From: Chitinophagaceae bacterium UBA1931
Lineage (GTDB): Bacteria > Bacteroidota > Bacteroidia > Chitinophagales > Chitinophagaceae
Reading direction: 5' to 3'
NCBI GenBank assembly: GCA_002337125.1
Contig: DDFJ01000004.1
Coordinates: forward strand, 795,889-859,888
Length of the DNA: 64,000 bases
The position numbers and the translations under genes are program-made. A model generated the notes under the pieces. The model saw only the letters and a program-made list of their open reading frames with translations, did not search any database and was not told where the DNA came from. Shown here one piece after another: positions 52,628 to 61,909 of this stretch; the first letter of the stretch is position 1, and every line of letters starts with the position of its first letter.

Positions 52628-54100
52628 CTATTGTACAATGACCCTTTCAGTAACACTTTCGCCAGATTCACGGAAATTAATTCTCATTACATAAACTCCC
52701 GGGAACAGGTTATTAAACTGTATTGTTTGATTGTTTAATCCGTAGAGATTTTTAATTACTCTTCCGGTTAAATCTGTAATCATCAAATCATAGATTCCTG
52801 CATCCGAAGGAATATCTACTTTAAATGTTCCGCTGCTTGGGTTTGGACGAACCATTGCATACATCTTTCCGCCATTAGTTCTTAATGCCCTGATATCGCT
52901 GTAAGTGTATTTGCCGTCATTATCCATCATCTTCAGCCTGTAGAATGTTACTGTTCCACTAACTAAAGCCGTATCAATGAAATTATAAGTAAACCCCGTT
53001 TGCTCATTATTGCCTGATTTAGTTGGTACAAATCCAAGGTTTACAAATTGTCCGTCACCTGTTTTCTTTTCAACATAAAATCCGCTTGTATTAAGCTCTT
53101 CTTCAGTCTTCCAGTTAAGAGCAGCACCGTTAATTAATTTTTCAACATTAAACTCAACCAGCTTCAATTGCAATGGTGAGCAGCTGTTCAACAGCAGGTT
53201 AATTGCTTTGTTTGGATACCCGGTTACAGAAACCACAACCCATAAATTCATATCAGCCTCTGGCTTAACATTATTATACAGGTAAGCTATATTACCAGCA
53301 ACATATGTGTTAAGCCCTGCATTAAGAATGGTTGTATAAGGAGATGTGTAAACCATTACATTATCTTCCGGCCCATATGTACCACGGTTTCCGCTACCAT
53401 CAGGGTAGTCAAGATACACTTCATATGTACCAGAGATCGGGAAATCAGCAACAGAAGAAATAATAACATTGAATGTTCTTGGAAGGTTACAGTTAATTAA
53501 TCCATTAATCCTTGGATCAATTGTGAATCCCATTCCGCAGTAAACGCATTGTGCATTTTGTGCTTGTTGCCCTTGTGATGACCAGAAGTCAGCTTTCATG
53601 CTAATTACATCGCTGCAGGCAAGTGGTGCTGTTATTTGAATACCCTTCACAACAAACCTGGCACTATCACCAGTTGGGTAAACATATCGTTCCAATCCGG
53701 ATGCAGTAGTTAAAACAACTGTATTATCCGGATAATAAATATCAATCAGCGTAGGAGCCGGATGACCAGCATGAACTTCATTGTGGATACCGATATTAAT
53801 CTTTGATAAAACTAAATCGGCTGCAACTGGAGGTTTAGCATTACTTGGTGCAGGCGGGCAATTGAAATAGTTGGGATAATCATTATTCATCCACGCATGC
53901 ATGTAGATGTATTTATTACCACCATTATTTTCAATTGTAAAAATAAAATCGAAATTGACATCGCAATATCCCGGAGTAGTAGCAGAAGGTGAGGAAGAAT
54001 TAACTTTTACGATTACATTCTTCACTACGCATTGAGCCATCATATTGTTATAGAGTGGCAAACTGGCCAGCAGTAATAACAGGAGTAAAATCTTTTTCAT
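52628..54100 (-). CDS. T9SS type A sorting domain-containing secreted protein (paralogue 1)
   Basis: The 490-residue product has a signal peptide (MKKILLLLLLLASLPLYNNMMAQC). A roughly 280-residue N-terminal part of unknown fold follows, containing several cysteines. Next is an Ig/FN3-like module (about 310-405, LKLVEFNVEKLINGAALNWKTEEELNTSGFYVEKK... FYRLKMMDNDGKYTYSDIRAL) and a type-A T9SS tail (VRPNPSSGTFKVDIPSDAG... VYVMRINFRESGESVTERVIVQ). The last two modules are clearly related to those of the next gene. It is probably displayed on or released from the surface; ligand unknown. Confidence 0.9.
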   Translation of the reverse strand: MKKILLLLLLLASLPLYNNMMAQCVVKNVIVKVNSSSPSATTPGYCDVNFDFIFTIENNGGNKYIYMHAWMNNDYPNYFNCPPAPSNAKPPVAADLVLSKINIGIHNEVHAGHPAPTLIDIYYPDNTVVLTTASGLERYVYPTGDSARFVVKGIQITAPLACSDVISMKADFWSSQGQQAQNAQCVYCGMGFTIDPRINGLINCNLPRTFNVIISSVADFPISGTYEVYLDYPDGSGNRGTYGPEDNVMVYTSPYTTILNAGLNTYVAGNIAYLYNNVKPEADMNLWVVVSVTGYPNKAINLLLNSCSPLQLKLVEFNVEKLINGAALNWKTEEELNTSGFYVEKKTGDGQFVNLGFVPTKSGNNEQTGFTYNFIDTALVSGTVTFYRLKMMDNDGKYTYSDIRALRTNGGKMYAMVRPNPSSGTFKVDIPSDAGIYDLMITDLTGRVIKNLYGLNNQTIQFNNLFPGVYVMRINFRESGESVTERVIVQ

Positions 54101-54317
54101 AAAATACTTTTTAATGATTAAAAATTATTTTCCTGTATTGTACGGCGTAGAATTTCAGCAATGAAGCTGATGTGCGTCAACAACTACCAAAGAACTTGAA
54201 GAAATGATTCTGTTTGAATCCTTTTAAAGTTAAACTATTAAACACACTAAATCCTATGACTTAAGTTAGATAAACGAAATAGTGCAGTGATTATGATCAT
54301 ATCCATTTATTCAAAAT

Positions 54318-54345
54318 AAAAGGACCTCCTTACGGAGGCCCTTTT
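54318..54345 (-). terminator. hairpin with T-rich tail in the T9SS spacer
   Basis: Positions 54318-54329 pair with 54334-54345 (11 of 12, one A-C mismatch) around TTAC. The minus-strand tail is TTTTATTTTG. It is about 355 nt beyond the stop at 54702, so it may be a second terminator. Confidence 0.6.
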
Positions 54346-54649
54346 CCCTTCGGTTCTATCTGGTTTTTCCTTTCAAAATATTTTTTAAAAAATCAATATA
54401 AACTATAAAAATCATTCTCTGTACTTAAGTATACAGATACTTAAATACAGATTAAAGAAATAATACACAATAAGAACAGTTTTTGAAAAAATTACACAGA
54501 AAATTGGATAACAGAATATAAAAGGGACAGAATTCACAAGAAAAAAATGTCTATGTCTTCATGAATTGATTAGCTTCATTAAAAATAATTCACAATTATA
54601 TAAAAAACAATTTTTTTTTAATATTTAAAAAAGATAATCCTGTCTAAAT

Positions 54650-54683
54650 AAATATACAGAGCCTTTTGATGCTCCGTATATTT
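54650..54683 (-). terminator. hairpin just after the 54702 gene
   Basis: Positions 54650-54662 pair with 54671-54683 with one mismatch (core GAGC/GCTC, AT-rich outer stem). The minus-strand tail is T-rich but interrupted, so it is probably a weak terminator. Confidence 0.55.
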
Positions 54684-54701
54684 ACTGATTTTTGCATTGT
54701 G

Positions 54702-55643
54702 TTATTGTACAGCCAGCCTTTCAGTTATAGTTTCGCCGGTCGAATTAACTTTAACACGAACAAAGTACAAACCAACTTTCAGGTTAGTTAATTGAATATT
54801 ATTTGTAGTAAGATTACTAAAATGTTGTACACTTTTACCACTTACATCATTAATAGAAACGTCAACACTTCCAATTCCTGAAGGGATAGCAACATTTGTT
54901 GTACCACGGCTTGGGTTAGGATAAACCATCAATGTAAGTGTTCCATTACCGATTCTGATTGCTCTCACTTCACTATAAACTGAATGACCATCAAAATCTA
55001 CCTGACGAATGCGGTAATAAACAGGCCCATTAGGCAGTGAAGCTACATCTTCAAAAGTATAAGAATAAGCAGAACCATTTCCACCCGGAGCTTTAGAATC
55101 AACAAATCCTATTCTTTGATATTGACCGCTTCCAATTTTACGTTCAACATTAAAGCCATTGTTATTTACTTCGAGAATTGTAGCCCAATTAAGAACTATT
55201 TTACCGCTTTTTTGTGCAACATCAAATGATACCAAGGTTACAGGAAGAGTAGCTTGAGAGCACATGAACGTTGATTCTGCAGGAAGATCCTGCGAATTGT
55301 TTCCATTTAAATCCAGATAAAACTGATATTGAACCGAACCTTGAACAAGAGGTCCAAGATTATCAGTTTCAAAACACCAAGAAATGAATGTACTCCCCGC
55401 TCTTGTTGAAACTGTTTTTGTTGATTCAATAATTGTTGCGGTTCCATTAGAATTAGCAATCAATGCTATTTGCAAACGAGCATCAGGTGCAGAAGGAAAT
55501 TCAACTTCAATCTGACCACCTGTACCACCTGATGTACAACTGTTACCATTATTTCTTTTAGCATTGGTTGGACATGAAACAGACTGAGCATTTGCTGAAA
55601 TTAATGAAACAGCAATGAAAGAAAAGAGTAAAAACTTTTTCAT
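54702..55643 (-). CDS. T9SS type A sorting domain-containing secreted protein (paralogue 2)
   Basis: The 313-residue product has a signal peptide (MKKFLLFSFIAVSLISANAQS) and a small N-terminal beta domain (about 22-130, PTNAKRNNGNSCTSGGTGGQIEVEFPSAPDARLQ). An FN3-like module follows (about 131-225, LVSFDVAQKSGKIVLNWATILEVNNNGFNVERK... YYRIRQVDFDGHSVYSEVRAI), then the T9SS tail (VYPNPSRGTTNVAIPSGIG... YFVRVKVNSTGETITERLAVQ). Module order and many residues match the next gene downstream, so the pair arose by duplication of the C-terminal half with replaced N-termini. Function unknown. Confidence 0.9.
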   Translation of the reverse strand: MKKFLLFSFIAVSLISANAQSVSCPTNAKRNNGNSCTSGGTGGQIEVEFPSAPDARLQIALIANSNGTATIIESTKTVSTRAGSTFISWCFETDNLGPLVQGSVQYQFYLDLNGNNSQDLPAESTFMCSQATLPVTLVSFDVAQKSGKIVLNWATILEVNNNGFNVERKIGSGQYQRIGFVDSKAPGGNGSAYSYTFEDVASLPNGPVYYRIRQVDFDGHSVYSEVRAIRIGNGTLTLMVYPNPSRGTTNVAIPSGIGSVDVSINDVSGKSVQHFSNLTTNNIQLTNLKVGLYFVRVKVNSTGETITERLAVQ

Positions 55644-56019
55644 AAAAAAGGTTTAGAGGTTACAAAATGATAAGGCAATTCAAAGGACCTTTTGAAAAAG
55701 CTAATCAACGAGGATATAGTGATTATGTATTCAGTTACCTAAATTGTTGTGCACAGGAAAATGGACAAGTATAACTGAAAAAAAATTATGTTTTTAAGGA
55801 TTCTATTGGAAGGATAGGTAATAAAGGATTAAGGGGGTCTTAAGGATAATGCGGATATTATGCTAAGTTATCAGCTGTTTAATTTATTTCAAAGAAAAAA
55901 CAATTTATTTTACACATATAATTTCTGGTTATAAGTAGATAAATAAAGAAATAAAATATATCTACTTTTATTCAACAGTTAATGCATAAACAATATAAAT
56001 AATTTAAGTGTAGTCTATA
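55644..56019. other. AT-rich intergenic region between cmk and T9SS paralogue 2
   Basis: No supported gene. AT-rich, with the AGTGATTATG block at 55718 that is also found at 54286 upstream of the other paralogue. It presumably holds the promoter of the 54702-55643 gene. I saw no terminator for cmk here. Confidence 0.45.
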
Positions 56020-56703
56020 TTAAAGCGCCGTTACAGTTTTACTTACATATTGCAATGCTAATTCTAACTGACCTTCAGGAGTCAGATGAGTATTGTCAAT
56101 AACAATTGCGTCATCAGCTTTTTTAAGAGGACTTATTTCCCTGTGAGAATCGATATAATCTCTTGTTGAAAGATTGTCTTTGACTTCTTCAATTGTCACT
56201 GCCGGATTTTTTACCTGCATCTCTTTAAACCTTCTTTGAGCCCGCACCTCATTATCTGCATCCATAAAAATTTTCAATTCAGCATTTGGGAAAACAGTTG
56301 TGCCAATATCCCTGCCATCCATCACGATTCCTTTTCCATCTCCCATTTTTTGCTGTTCTCTTACAGCATATTCTCTCACCGCTTTAATAGTAGACACATC
56401 ACTTACTTTTTGTGCTACAGATAACTCCCTGATAAAAGATTCAACATTTTCATCATTAAGATAAATCTCTGATTGCCCTGTTGCTGTATTATTTTTAAAC
56501 GACAAACTGATTTGCTGTAATGATCTCGAAACTTCCTCTTCATTGTTCCAGTTAACATTGTTCCTGATGAAAAACAATGTAATTGCCCTGTACATAGCCC
56601 CGCTATCGATATATGTATAATTCAATTTTTTTGCTAACTGTTTAGCAAGTGTACTTTTCCCACAGCTTGACCATCCATCAATGGCAATAATTATCTTCTT
56701 CAT
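56020..56703 (-). CDS. cmk: cytidylate kinase
   Basis: The 227-residue enzyme phosphorylates CMP/dCMP. It has the P-loop GWSSCGKSTLAKQLAKKL (about 9-17), YIDSGAMYRAITLFF, the NMP-binding insert and VMDGRDIGTTVFPNAELKIFMDAD, followed by R-rich lid residues (RAQRRFKEMQ). Length fits the bacterial Cmk family. It is 75 bp downstream of clpC on the same strand, separated by a strong terminator, so it probably has its own promoter. Confidence 0.97.
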   Translation of the reverse strand: MKKIIIAIDGWSSCGKSTLAKQLAKKLNYTYIDSGAMYRAITLFFIRNNVNWNNEEEVSRSLQQISLSFKNNTATGQSEIYLNDENVESFIRELSVAQKVSDVSTIKAVREYAVREQQKMGDGKGIVMDGRDIGTTVFPNAELKIFMDADNEVRAQRRFKEMQVKNPAVTIEEVKDNLSTRDYIDSHREISPLKKADDAIVIDNTHLTPEGQLELALQYVSKTVTAL

Positions 56704-56732
56704 TTGATATAATATGAGGTATGCAAAAGAAC

Positions 56733-56763
56733 AAAAAAGAGGCCGTTTAAAAAAACGGCCTCT
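56733..56763 (-). terminator. terminator of clpC
   Basis: An 11-bp stem (56738-56748 with 56753-56763, AGAGGCCGTTT/AAACGGCCTCT) is followed on the minus strand by six T, 14 nt after the clpC stop. Confidence 0.92.
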
Positions 56764-56777
56764 GAGAAAATTAAAAT

Positions 56778-59324
56778 TTATGCTTCCGACGATTTGGTTG
56801 ACTTTTTAGCTTTTTCTTTGAAAGAGAATTTGATCTTTTGATTCTCTTTATCCAGATCAGCAATTAACACATCGCCTTCTTTAATCGTCATACTCAATAT
56901 TTCTTCAGCTAATGGATCTTCAAGGTATTTCTGAATAGCTCTGTGCAATGGTCGTGCACCAAACTGCACATCATATCCTTTATCCGAAATAAATTCTTTC
57001 GCTTCCGGAGTAAGTTCAAGACTGAAGCCCAGGTTGTTCAAACGAACACTTACGCCCTTCATCAAAATATCAATGATCCTGAAGATATGATCTTTTGTAA
57101 GCGAATTAAAGATCATCACATCATCAATCCTGTTAAGGAATTCAGGTGAGAATGTTTTCTTCAAAGCCTTTTCAATCACCGCTTTGCTGTTGTCTTCTGC
57201 ATTCTGAATTCTTGTTGCAGTAGCAAAACCAACACCTTCGCCAAAATCTTTTAACTGGCGAACACCGATGTTAGAAGTCATAATGATGAGTGTATTCTTG
57301 AAATCCACTTTTCTACCCAAACCATCAGTTAACTGACCATCATCAAGTACCTGTAACAAGATGTTGTAAATATCAGGATGTGCTTTTTCAATTTCATCAA
57401 GTAACACAACTGAATAAGGTTTACGACGAACACGTTCTGTTAACTGACCACCTTCTTCATAACCAACATATCCGGGAGGCGCACCAATTAAGCGGCTAAC
57501 AGTGAATTTTTCCATGTATTCACTCATATCAATACGAATGAGGGCATCTTCACTATCGAACATATAACGGGCCAACGCACGTGCAAGTTCAGTTTTACCA
57601 ACACCGGTAGGGCCGAGGAAAATAAATGTTCCTATTGGCTTTTTCGGGTCTTTCAATCCCACCCTGTTTCGCTGAATTGCTTTTACAACTTTACTGATGG
57701 CTTCATCCTGACCAATAACTGCACCTTGTAGATCTTCAGCCATACGACGCAGTTTTTCTGTTTCGGCCTGTACCATCCGCTTAACAGGAATGCCCGTCAT
57801 CATACTCACTACTTCAGCAATTGCTTCTTCATCGATCGGATAACGTTTATGCTTACTTTCTTCTTCCCACTTTGTTTTTGCTTTTTCCAGTTCTTCACCT
57901 AAACGCTTTTCTGTATCACGGAGAGAAGCAGCTTCTTCAAAACGCTGGCTTTTTACGACTTTATTTTTCTCCTGCTTAATTTCTTCAATCTTTTTCTCCA
58001 GCTCAAGAATTTCCTGGGGTACATTAATGTTCTTGAGATGAACTCTTGCTCCAACTTCGTCCAGTACATCAATTGCCTTGTCGGGAAGCAGGCGATCGGT
58101 CATATACCTGTCGCTGAGTTTTACACAAGCTACAATTGCTTCATCATTGTAAGCAACATTGTGAAACTCTTCATACTTAGGTTTGATATTATGAAGTATC
58201 TGAATTGTTTCATCAATACTTGGCGGATCAACAATTACTTTTTGGAAACGACGGTCCAATGCGCCATCCTTTTCAATATACATCCTGTATTCGTCAAGGG
58301 TTGAAGCACCAATACATTGCAATTCACCTCTTGATAAAGCTGGTTTAAAAATATTAGAAGCATCCAATGAACCACTTGCACCACCAGCACCTACAATGGT
58401 GTGAATTTCATCAATAAATAAAATCACATCCCTGTTCTTCTCCAGTTCGTTCATGATGGCTTTCATGCGCTCTTCAAACTGTCCACGGTATTTTGTTCCT
58501 GCAACCAACGCTGCAAGGTCGAGTGATACCACTCTTTTATCATATAATACACGGGAAACTTTGCGCTGCACAATGCGTAATGCAAGGCCTTCAACAATGG
58601 CTGTTTTACCAACACCAGGTTCACCAATTAAAATTGGGTTATTCTTTTTACGTCTTGAAAGAATTTGCGATACACGCTCAATTTCTTCCTCACGGCCAAC
58701 AATCGGATCAAGTGATCCTAATTCTGCCATTCTTGTAATATCCCTGCCAAAATTGTCGAGTACAGGTGTTTTGCTTTTTGCACCGGGCTGTTGCTTTGAA
58801 CGGGATTGCGAGTACTTCGACTTTTCATCATCAAATTCCTCTTCACCACCTGGATCATCGTATTCAGCCCTTGGATTGGGGTCGCTTGATTTTACCATAC
58901 CTAATTCATTACGGAAAATATCATAATCGATTTCAAACTGGTTCAAAATCTGTGTTGCAATATTTTCCTTGTTTTTTAAGATTGAAAGCATCAGGTGCTC
59001 CGTTTCAACTTGTGGACTTTTTAAAGCTTTCGCTTCAAGCACAGTTACACGGATAACTTTCTCTGCTTGCTTTGTAAGCGGCAGACTGTTGATATTGGCA
59101 ATGTTTTTACCTGTTTTGTCTTTTACTGCCAACTCAATTTCTTTACGTAATTCGTATAAATCGACGTTAAGGTTCTTAAGTATTTTAACGGCAGTATTTT
59201 CTCCTTCCCTGATCATGCCTAAGACAAGATGTTCAGTGCCAATGAAATCATTACCAAGCCTCAACGCCTCTTCTCTGCTGAAAGAAATAATTTCTTTTAC
59301 TTGTGTTGAAAAATTATGATCCAT
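56778..59324 (-). CDS. clpC: ATP-dependent Clp protease ATP-binding subunit ClpC
   Basis: The 848-residue Hsp100 unfoldase has two Clp_N repeats (about 1-145), an acidic linker, AAA+ domain 1 (Walker A GEPGVGKT 234-241, Walker B ILFIDEIHT), a UVR-containing coiled-coil M domain (SQRFEEAASLRDTEKRL) typical of ClpC, and AAA+ domain 2 (Walker A GPTGVGKT near 571). A VGF loop near 698 for docking to ClpP precedes the C-terminal D2-small domain. It delivers damaged proteins to ClpP. clpP is not in the window. Confidence 0.97.
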   Translation of the reverse strand: MDHNFSTQVKEIISFSREEALRLGNDFIGTEHLVLGMIREGENTAVKILKNLNVDLYELRKEIELAVKDKTGKNIANINSLPLTKQAEKVIRVTVLEAKALKSPQVETEHLMLSILKNKENIATQILNQFEIDYDIFRNELGMVKSSDPNPRAEYDDPGGEEEFDDEKSKYSQSRSKQQPGAKSKTPVLDNFGRDITRMAELGSLDPIVGREEEIERVSQILSRRKKNNPILIGEPGVGKTAIVEGLALRIVQRKVSRVLYDKRVVSLDLAALVAGTKYRGQFEERMKAIMNELEKNRDVILFIDEIHTIVGAGGASGSLDASNIFKPALSRGELQCIGASTLDEYRMYIEKDGALDRRFQKVIVDPPSIDETIQILHNIKPKYEEFHNVAYNDEAIVACVKLSDRYMTDRLLPDKAIDVLDEVGARVHLKNINVPQEILELEKKIEEIKQEKNKVVKSQRFEEAASLRDTEKRLGEELEKAKTKWEEESKHKRYPIDEEAIAEVVSMMTGIPVKRMVQAETEKLRRMAEDLQGAVIGQDEAISKVVKAIQRNRVGLKDPKKPIGTFIFLGPTGVGKTELARALARYMFDSEDALIRIDMSEYMEKFTVSRLIGAPPGYVGYEEGGQLTERVRRKPYSVVLLDEIEKAHPDIYNILLQVLDDGQLTDGLGRKVDFKNTLIIMTSNIGVRQLKDFGEGVGFATATRIQNAEDNSKAVIEKALKKTFSPEFLNRIDDVMIFNSLTKDHIFRIIDILMKGVSVRLNNLGFSLELTPEAKEFISDKGYDVQFGARPLHRAIQKYLEDPLAEEILSMTIKEGDVLIADLDKENQKIKFSFKEKAKKSTKSSEA

Positions 59325-59358
59325 ATTGCGGATATTCGGTTTTTACAATTATAACGAA

Positions 59359-59366
59359 TAAATTTG
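59359..59366 (+). promoter_or_regulatory. -7 box for the STAS gene
   Basis: TAAATTTG fits TAnnTTTG, 43 nt before the ATG at 59410. A TTCG at 59334-59337 sits at about the -33 distance but is one base off consensus. Confidence 0.4.
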
Positions 59367-59409
59367 ACTGTATTCTCCTTTAAATTACACACTATCTGTT
59401 AATAAAACT

Positions 59410-59790
59410 ATGAATGTCAAAATTGATACCAAGGAAAAATTTCAGGTTCTTACACCTTCAGAAAGCATTCTCTCTGAAAATATGACAGATGAACTAAGAC
59501 AATTGTTGCTTTCCTACCTGAAAAAGGATGTGAAAAATATTATCCTGAACCTGAAAGAAGTGAAAGAGGTAAAAGAACCTGTTGCTGAATGTTTACTTTC
59601 CTGCCAGGAACAATTTTACGAACAGGAATGTTCATTTGTTATTTGTGAAATTGCGCCGGAAGTTGAACAATTCCTTGATGTGAATGAATTTCTGGACCAG
59701 ATGAATTTCACTCCAACAGAAAGTGAGGCATGGGATATTGTACAAATGGAAGAAATTGAACGGGAACTTTTTGACGGAGAAGAAGATTAA
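59410..59790 (+). CDS. degenerate STAS-domain protein
   Basis: The 126-residue product has the STAS/anti-sigma-antagonist fold pattern: beta strand FQVLTPSESILSENMTDELRQLLLSYLKK, NIILNLKEVKEVKEPVAECLLSCQEQF, ECSFVICEIAPEVEQFLDV and a short C-terminal helix rich in Glu. The usual phosphorylated Ser/Thr in the D-S-[ST]-G loop is absent: the sequence there is KEVKEPVAECL. It may bind a partner without being switched by phosphorylation, or bind a small molecule. It is monocistronic or paired with rnz (60 bp downstream, own promoter). Confidence 0.75.
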   Translation: MNVKIDTKEKFQVLTPSESILSENMTDELRQLLLSYLKKDVKNIILNLKEVKEVKEPVAECLLSCQEQFYEQECSFVICEIAPEVEQFLDVNEFLDQMNFTPTESEAWDIVQMEEIERELFDGEED

Positions 59791-59800
59791 TGCATAACGT

Positions 59801-59829
59801 TTTGTGTATTGATCTGAATCCTATTTTTG
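59801..59829 (+). promoter_or_regulatory. promoter of rnz (-33 TTTG / -7 TATTTTTG)
   Basis: TTTG (59801-59804), a 17-nt spacer and TATTTTTG (59822-59829), 21 nt before the ATG. The spacing is slightly short of the usual 19-20. Confidence 0.6.
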
Positions 59830-59850
59830 AAGAAATATATTAACTGATTC

Positions 59851-60753
59851 ATGCTAGCTGTAACAATACTTGGTAACAATTCTGCTATTCCTGCTTTTGG
59901 ACGACACCCCACTTCTCAGATTATTACAACAGCAGATGAATTAATGATGTTTGATTGCGGAGAAGGCACTCAAATACAAATCCTGAACTACCGCATCAGA
60001 AGAAGCCGGATCAACCATATTTTCATTTCGCATCTTCATGGCGATCATTATTTCGGGCTTGTTGGGCTGTTAAACAGTTTTGCTTTACTTGGCCGTATAC
60101 AGCCATTGCATGTTTATGGACCTGCAGATCTGATTAAGATTATTGAAATGCAGTTTGATTTTGCTGATACAACTTTTCCATTTGAATTTACATTTCACCC
60201 GATAACAAAAGCAGGGCTGTTACATGATGGCAAGCATTATACTGTTGAATGTTTTCCAACACAACACAGAATTGAATGCTGGGGATTTATTGTAAGAGAA
60301 AAGAAAAAACTCCGCAAGATCATTGCTGAAAAAACAAAACAATACAACATTCCTTCAACCAGCTTCAGCAAATTACAGCAGGGCGAAGACTATGTTTCTC
60401 CCGAAGGCACCTTAATCAAAAACGAATTTGTTACTACTGAAAACACAAAAGCTAAAAGTTATGCTTTTTGTGCCGACACGAAATATGATGAAGCGTTGAT
60501 CGATATTATCAAAGACATTGATCTTATTTATCATGAAACAACTTATACTGCGCCCTTTGCGGAAAAAGCTGCAGAACGATTTCATTCAACATCAAAGCAA
60601 GCAGCAACAATTGCATTAAAGTCGAACGTAAAAAAATTAATCATTGGTCATTTCTCAGCCAAGTTTGAGCAGCTTGATATTTTTGAAGAAGAAGCAAGGG
60701 AAATATTTCCTGAAACAGATATTGCAACTGAAGGTGTAACTTATTTAATCTGA
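59851..60753 (+). CDS. rnz: ribonuclease Z
   Basis: The 300-residue metallo-beta-lactamase enzyme trims tRNA 3' ends. It has the metal motif SHLHGDHYFGL (H61, H63, D65, H66), the phosphate/dimer region MFDCGEGTQIQ, an exosite insert (about 150-180), FCADTKYDEALI (metal Asp), YHETTYT and GHFSAKF with the terminal His. None of the five tRNAs on the minus strand nor tRNA-Gln encodes CCA, so 3' trimming before CCA addition is needed in this organism. It overlaps the convergent esterase gene by 13 bp. Confidence 0.96.
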   Translation: MLAVTILGNNSAIPAFGRHPTSQIITTADELMMFDCGEGTQIQILNYRIRRSRINHIFISHLHGDHYFGLVGLLNSFALLGRIQPLHVYGPADLIKIIEMQFDFADTTFPFEFTFHPITKAGLLHDGKHYTVECFPTQHRIECWGFIVREKKKLRKIIAEKTKQYNIPSTSFSKLQQGEDYVSPEGTLIKNEFVTTENTKAKSYAFCADTKYDEALIDIIKDIDLIYHETTYTAPFAEKAAERFHSTSKQAATIALKSNVKKLIIGHFSAKFEQLDIFEEEAREIFPETDIATEGVTYLI

Positions 60754-61895
60754 TTACTGTATAACCATTGGAAAAAAGCAGGCAATTCCTTTTTCCAAAA
60801 CAACTCATTGTGTTTTCCATCCTTAACCTGCTTATAAAATAATTTTTTATCTCCTTTCTGCTTTAACTCCTCATACATCTTTTTCATATCAGTAACCATT
60901 TCATTGCTTTCCTGTTCACCACAAACAAAATAAACTGCTGCGTTTATTTTTTGTAAGCTGTCGGCTTTCTGATACAGTTCAGGTACGAGCCAGAATGCAG
61001 GCGAAAAAATTCCTGCAGCTCCAAAAACTTCCGGGTGTTTGAAAACCGCATACATTGAAATCAATCCACCCATTGAACTTCCTGCAATAAATGTTGATTC
61101 TTTTGGTGGCTCAGTGCGGTAAGTTTTATCAATAAACGGCTTTAATGTGTTAACCAGGAAATCAACATAAGCATCACCTTCACCTTTACCAAATCTTGAA
61201 TTATAAGGATTGTATTCAGTAAGTCGTTTATCACCTCCATGATCAACTCCCACCACAATCATTTGCTTTCGTGATGCAATTGAATCCATTATCTCATCAA
61301 CTCCCCATTCACCAAATGAAGAAGTAACGGCATCAAACAAATTTTGTCCATCGTGCATGTAAAGAACGGGATACCTTTTTTTGGTAAAGGCATATTCCTG
61401 CGGCAGGTAAATCCAGATTCTTCTTTTGCGGTTGAGTTGGGGAATAAAAAAAGCGGTATCGATTACAAACACATTTTTGCTTCGTGTTGAAACCGGGGGT
61501 CTTGACGGAAAATCGTCAGCCCATGCTTCAATTGAAATGTAGATTGTAGTATCTGAACTTATTTTACAGAACCGGTTATTTATTGCGGTTCCTTTTGCTG
61601 ATACTTCGGCACTTGTCCATGATCCCCGGGTAACTTTAAATTCAATAATACCCGGTGATATATCTTTTAATTCCGAAACCAGGTTTCCTGTTCCATTGAT
61701 TTTGAAAACGGAAGATTTTATACCCGGATTCCATGAATTAAACGTACCTGCAAGAAATAAACTGTCTTTTGGATGACTGGCAGGTTTTGCTTTTATTTCT
61801 ATTCTAACTGTATGTTGTGCAGTAACGAAAGTACAGCACATGAATACAGTAAGCAGAAGCATTAATGCAAACCTTTGTAACCTGCCTTGCGACAT
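60741..61895 (-). CDS. secreted esterase (Esterase D-like alpha/beta hydrolase) with N-terminal glycan-binding-like domain
   Basis: The 384-residue product has a signal peptide (cleavage near residue 26, TFVTAQ). An N-terminal beta domain resembling CBM48/CBM20 (about 28-128, SLFLAGTFNSWNPG... EFKVTRGSW) is followed by an Esterase-D/PF00756 domain (about 145-380). Nucleophile S274 lies in AGSSMGG, catalytic His is H362 (DGKHNE), and an acid is expected around 325-335. Substrates of such proteins include acyl sugars and siderophore esters (IroE/Fes). Specificity is unknown. It lies 14 bp downstream of dapA on the same strand. Confidence 0.88.
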   Translation of the reverse strand: MSQGRLQRFALMLLLTVFMCCTFVTAQHTVRIEIKAKPASHPKDSLFLAGTFNSWNPGIKSSVFKINGTGNLVSELKDISPGIIEFKVTRGSWTSAEVSAKGTAINNRFCKISSDTTIYISIEAWADDFPSRPPVSTRSKNVFVIDTAFFIPQLNRKRRIWIYLPQEYAFTKKRYPVLYMHDGQNLFDAVTSSFGEWGVDEIMDSIASRKQMIVVGVDHGGDKRLTEYNPYNSRFGKGEGDAYVDFLVNTLKPFIDKTYRTEPPKESTFIAGSSMGGLISMYAVFKHPEVFGAAGIFSPAFWLVPELYQKADSLQKINAAVYFVCGEQESNEMVTDMKKMYEELKQKGDKKLFYKQVKDGKHNELFWKKELPAFFQWLYSNQIK

Positions 61896-61909
61896 ATTGT
61901 ATGTAAGAA

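Larger units (their letters stand above)
54101..54701. other. AT-rich 600-bp spacer between two T9SS genes
   Basis: No convincing ORF. It holds two minus-strand hairpins (54318-54345 and 54650-54683), a 10-bp block AGTGATTATG at 54286 that recurs at 55718, and very AT-rich sequence at 54400-54650. It probably contains the promoter of the 52628-54100 gene and the 3' end of the transcript from 55643. Confidence 0.5.

Noticed and set aside
58453..59319. Several plus-strand ORFs antisense to clpC
   Set aside because: They coincide with the ClpC coding frame and have no recognisable domains.
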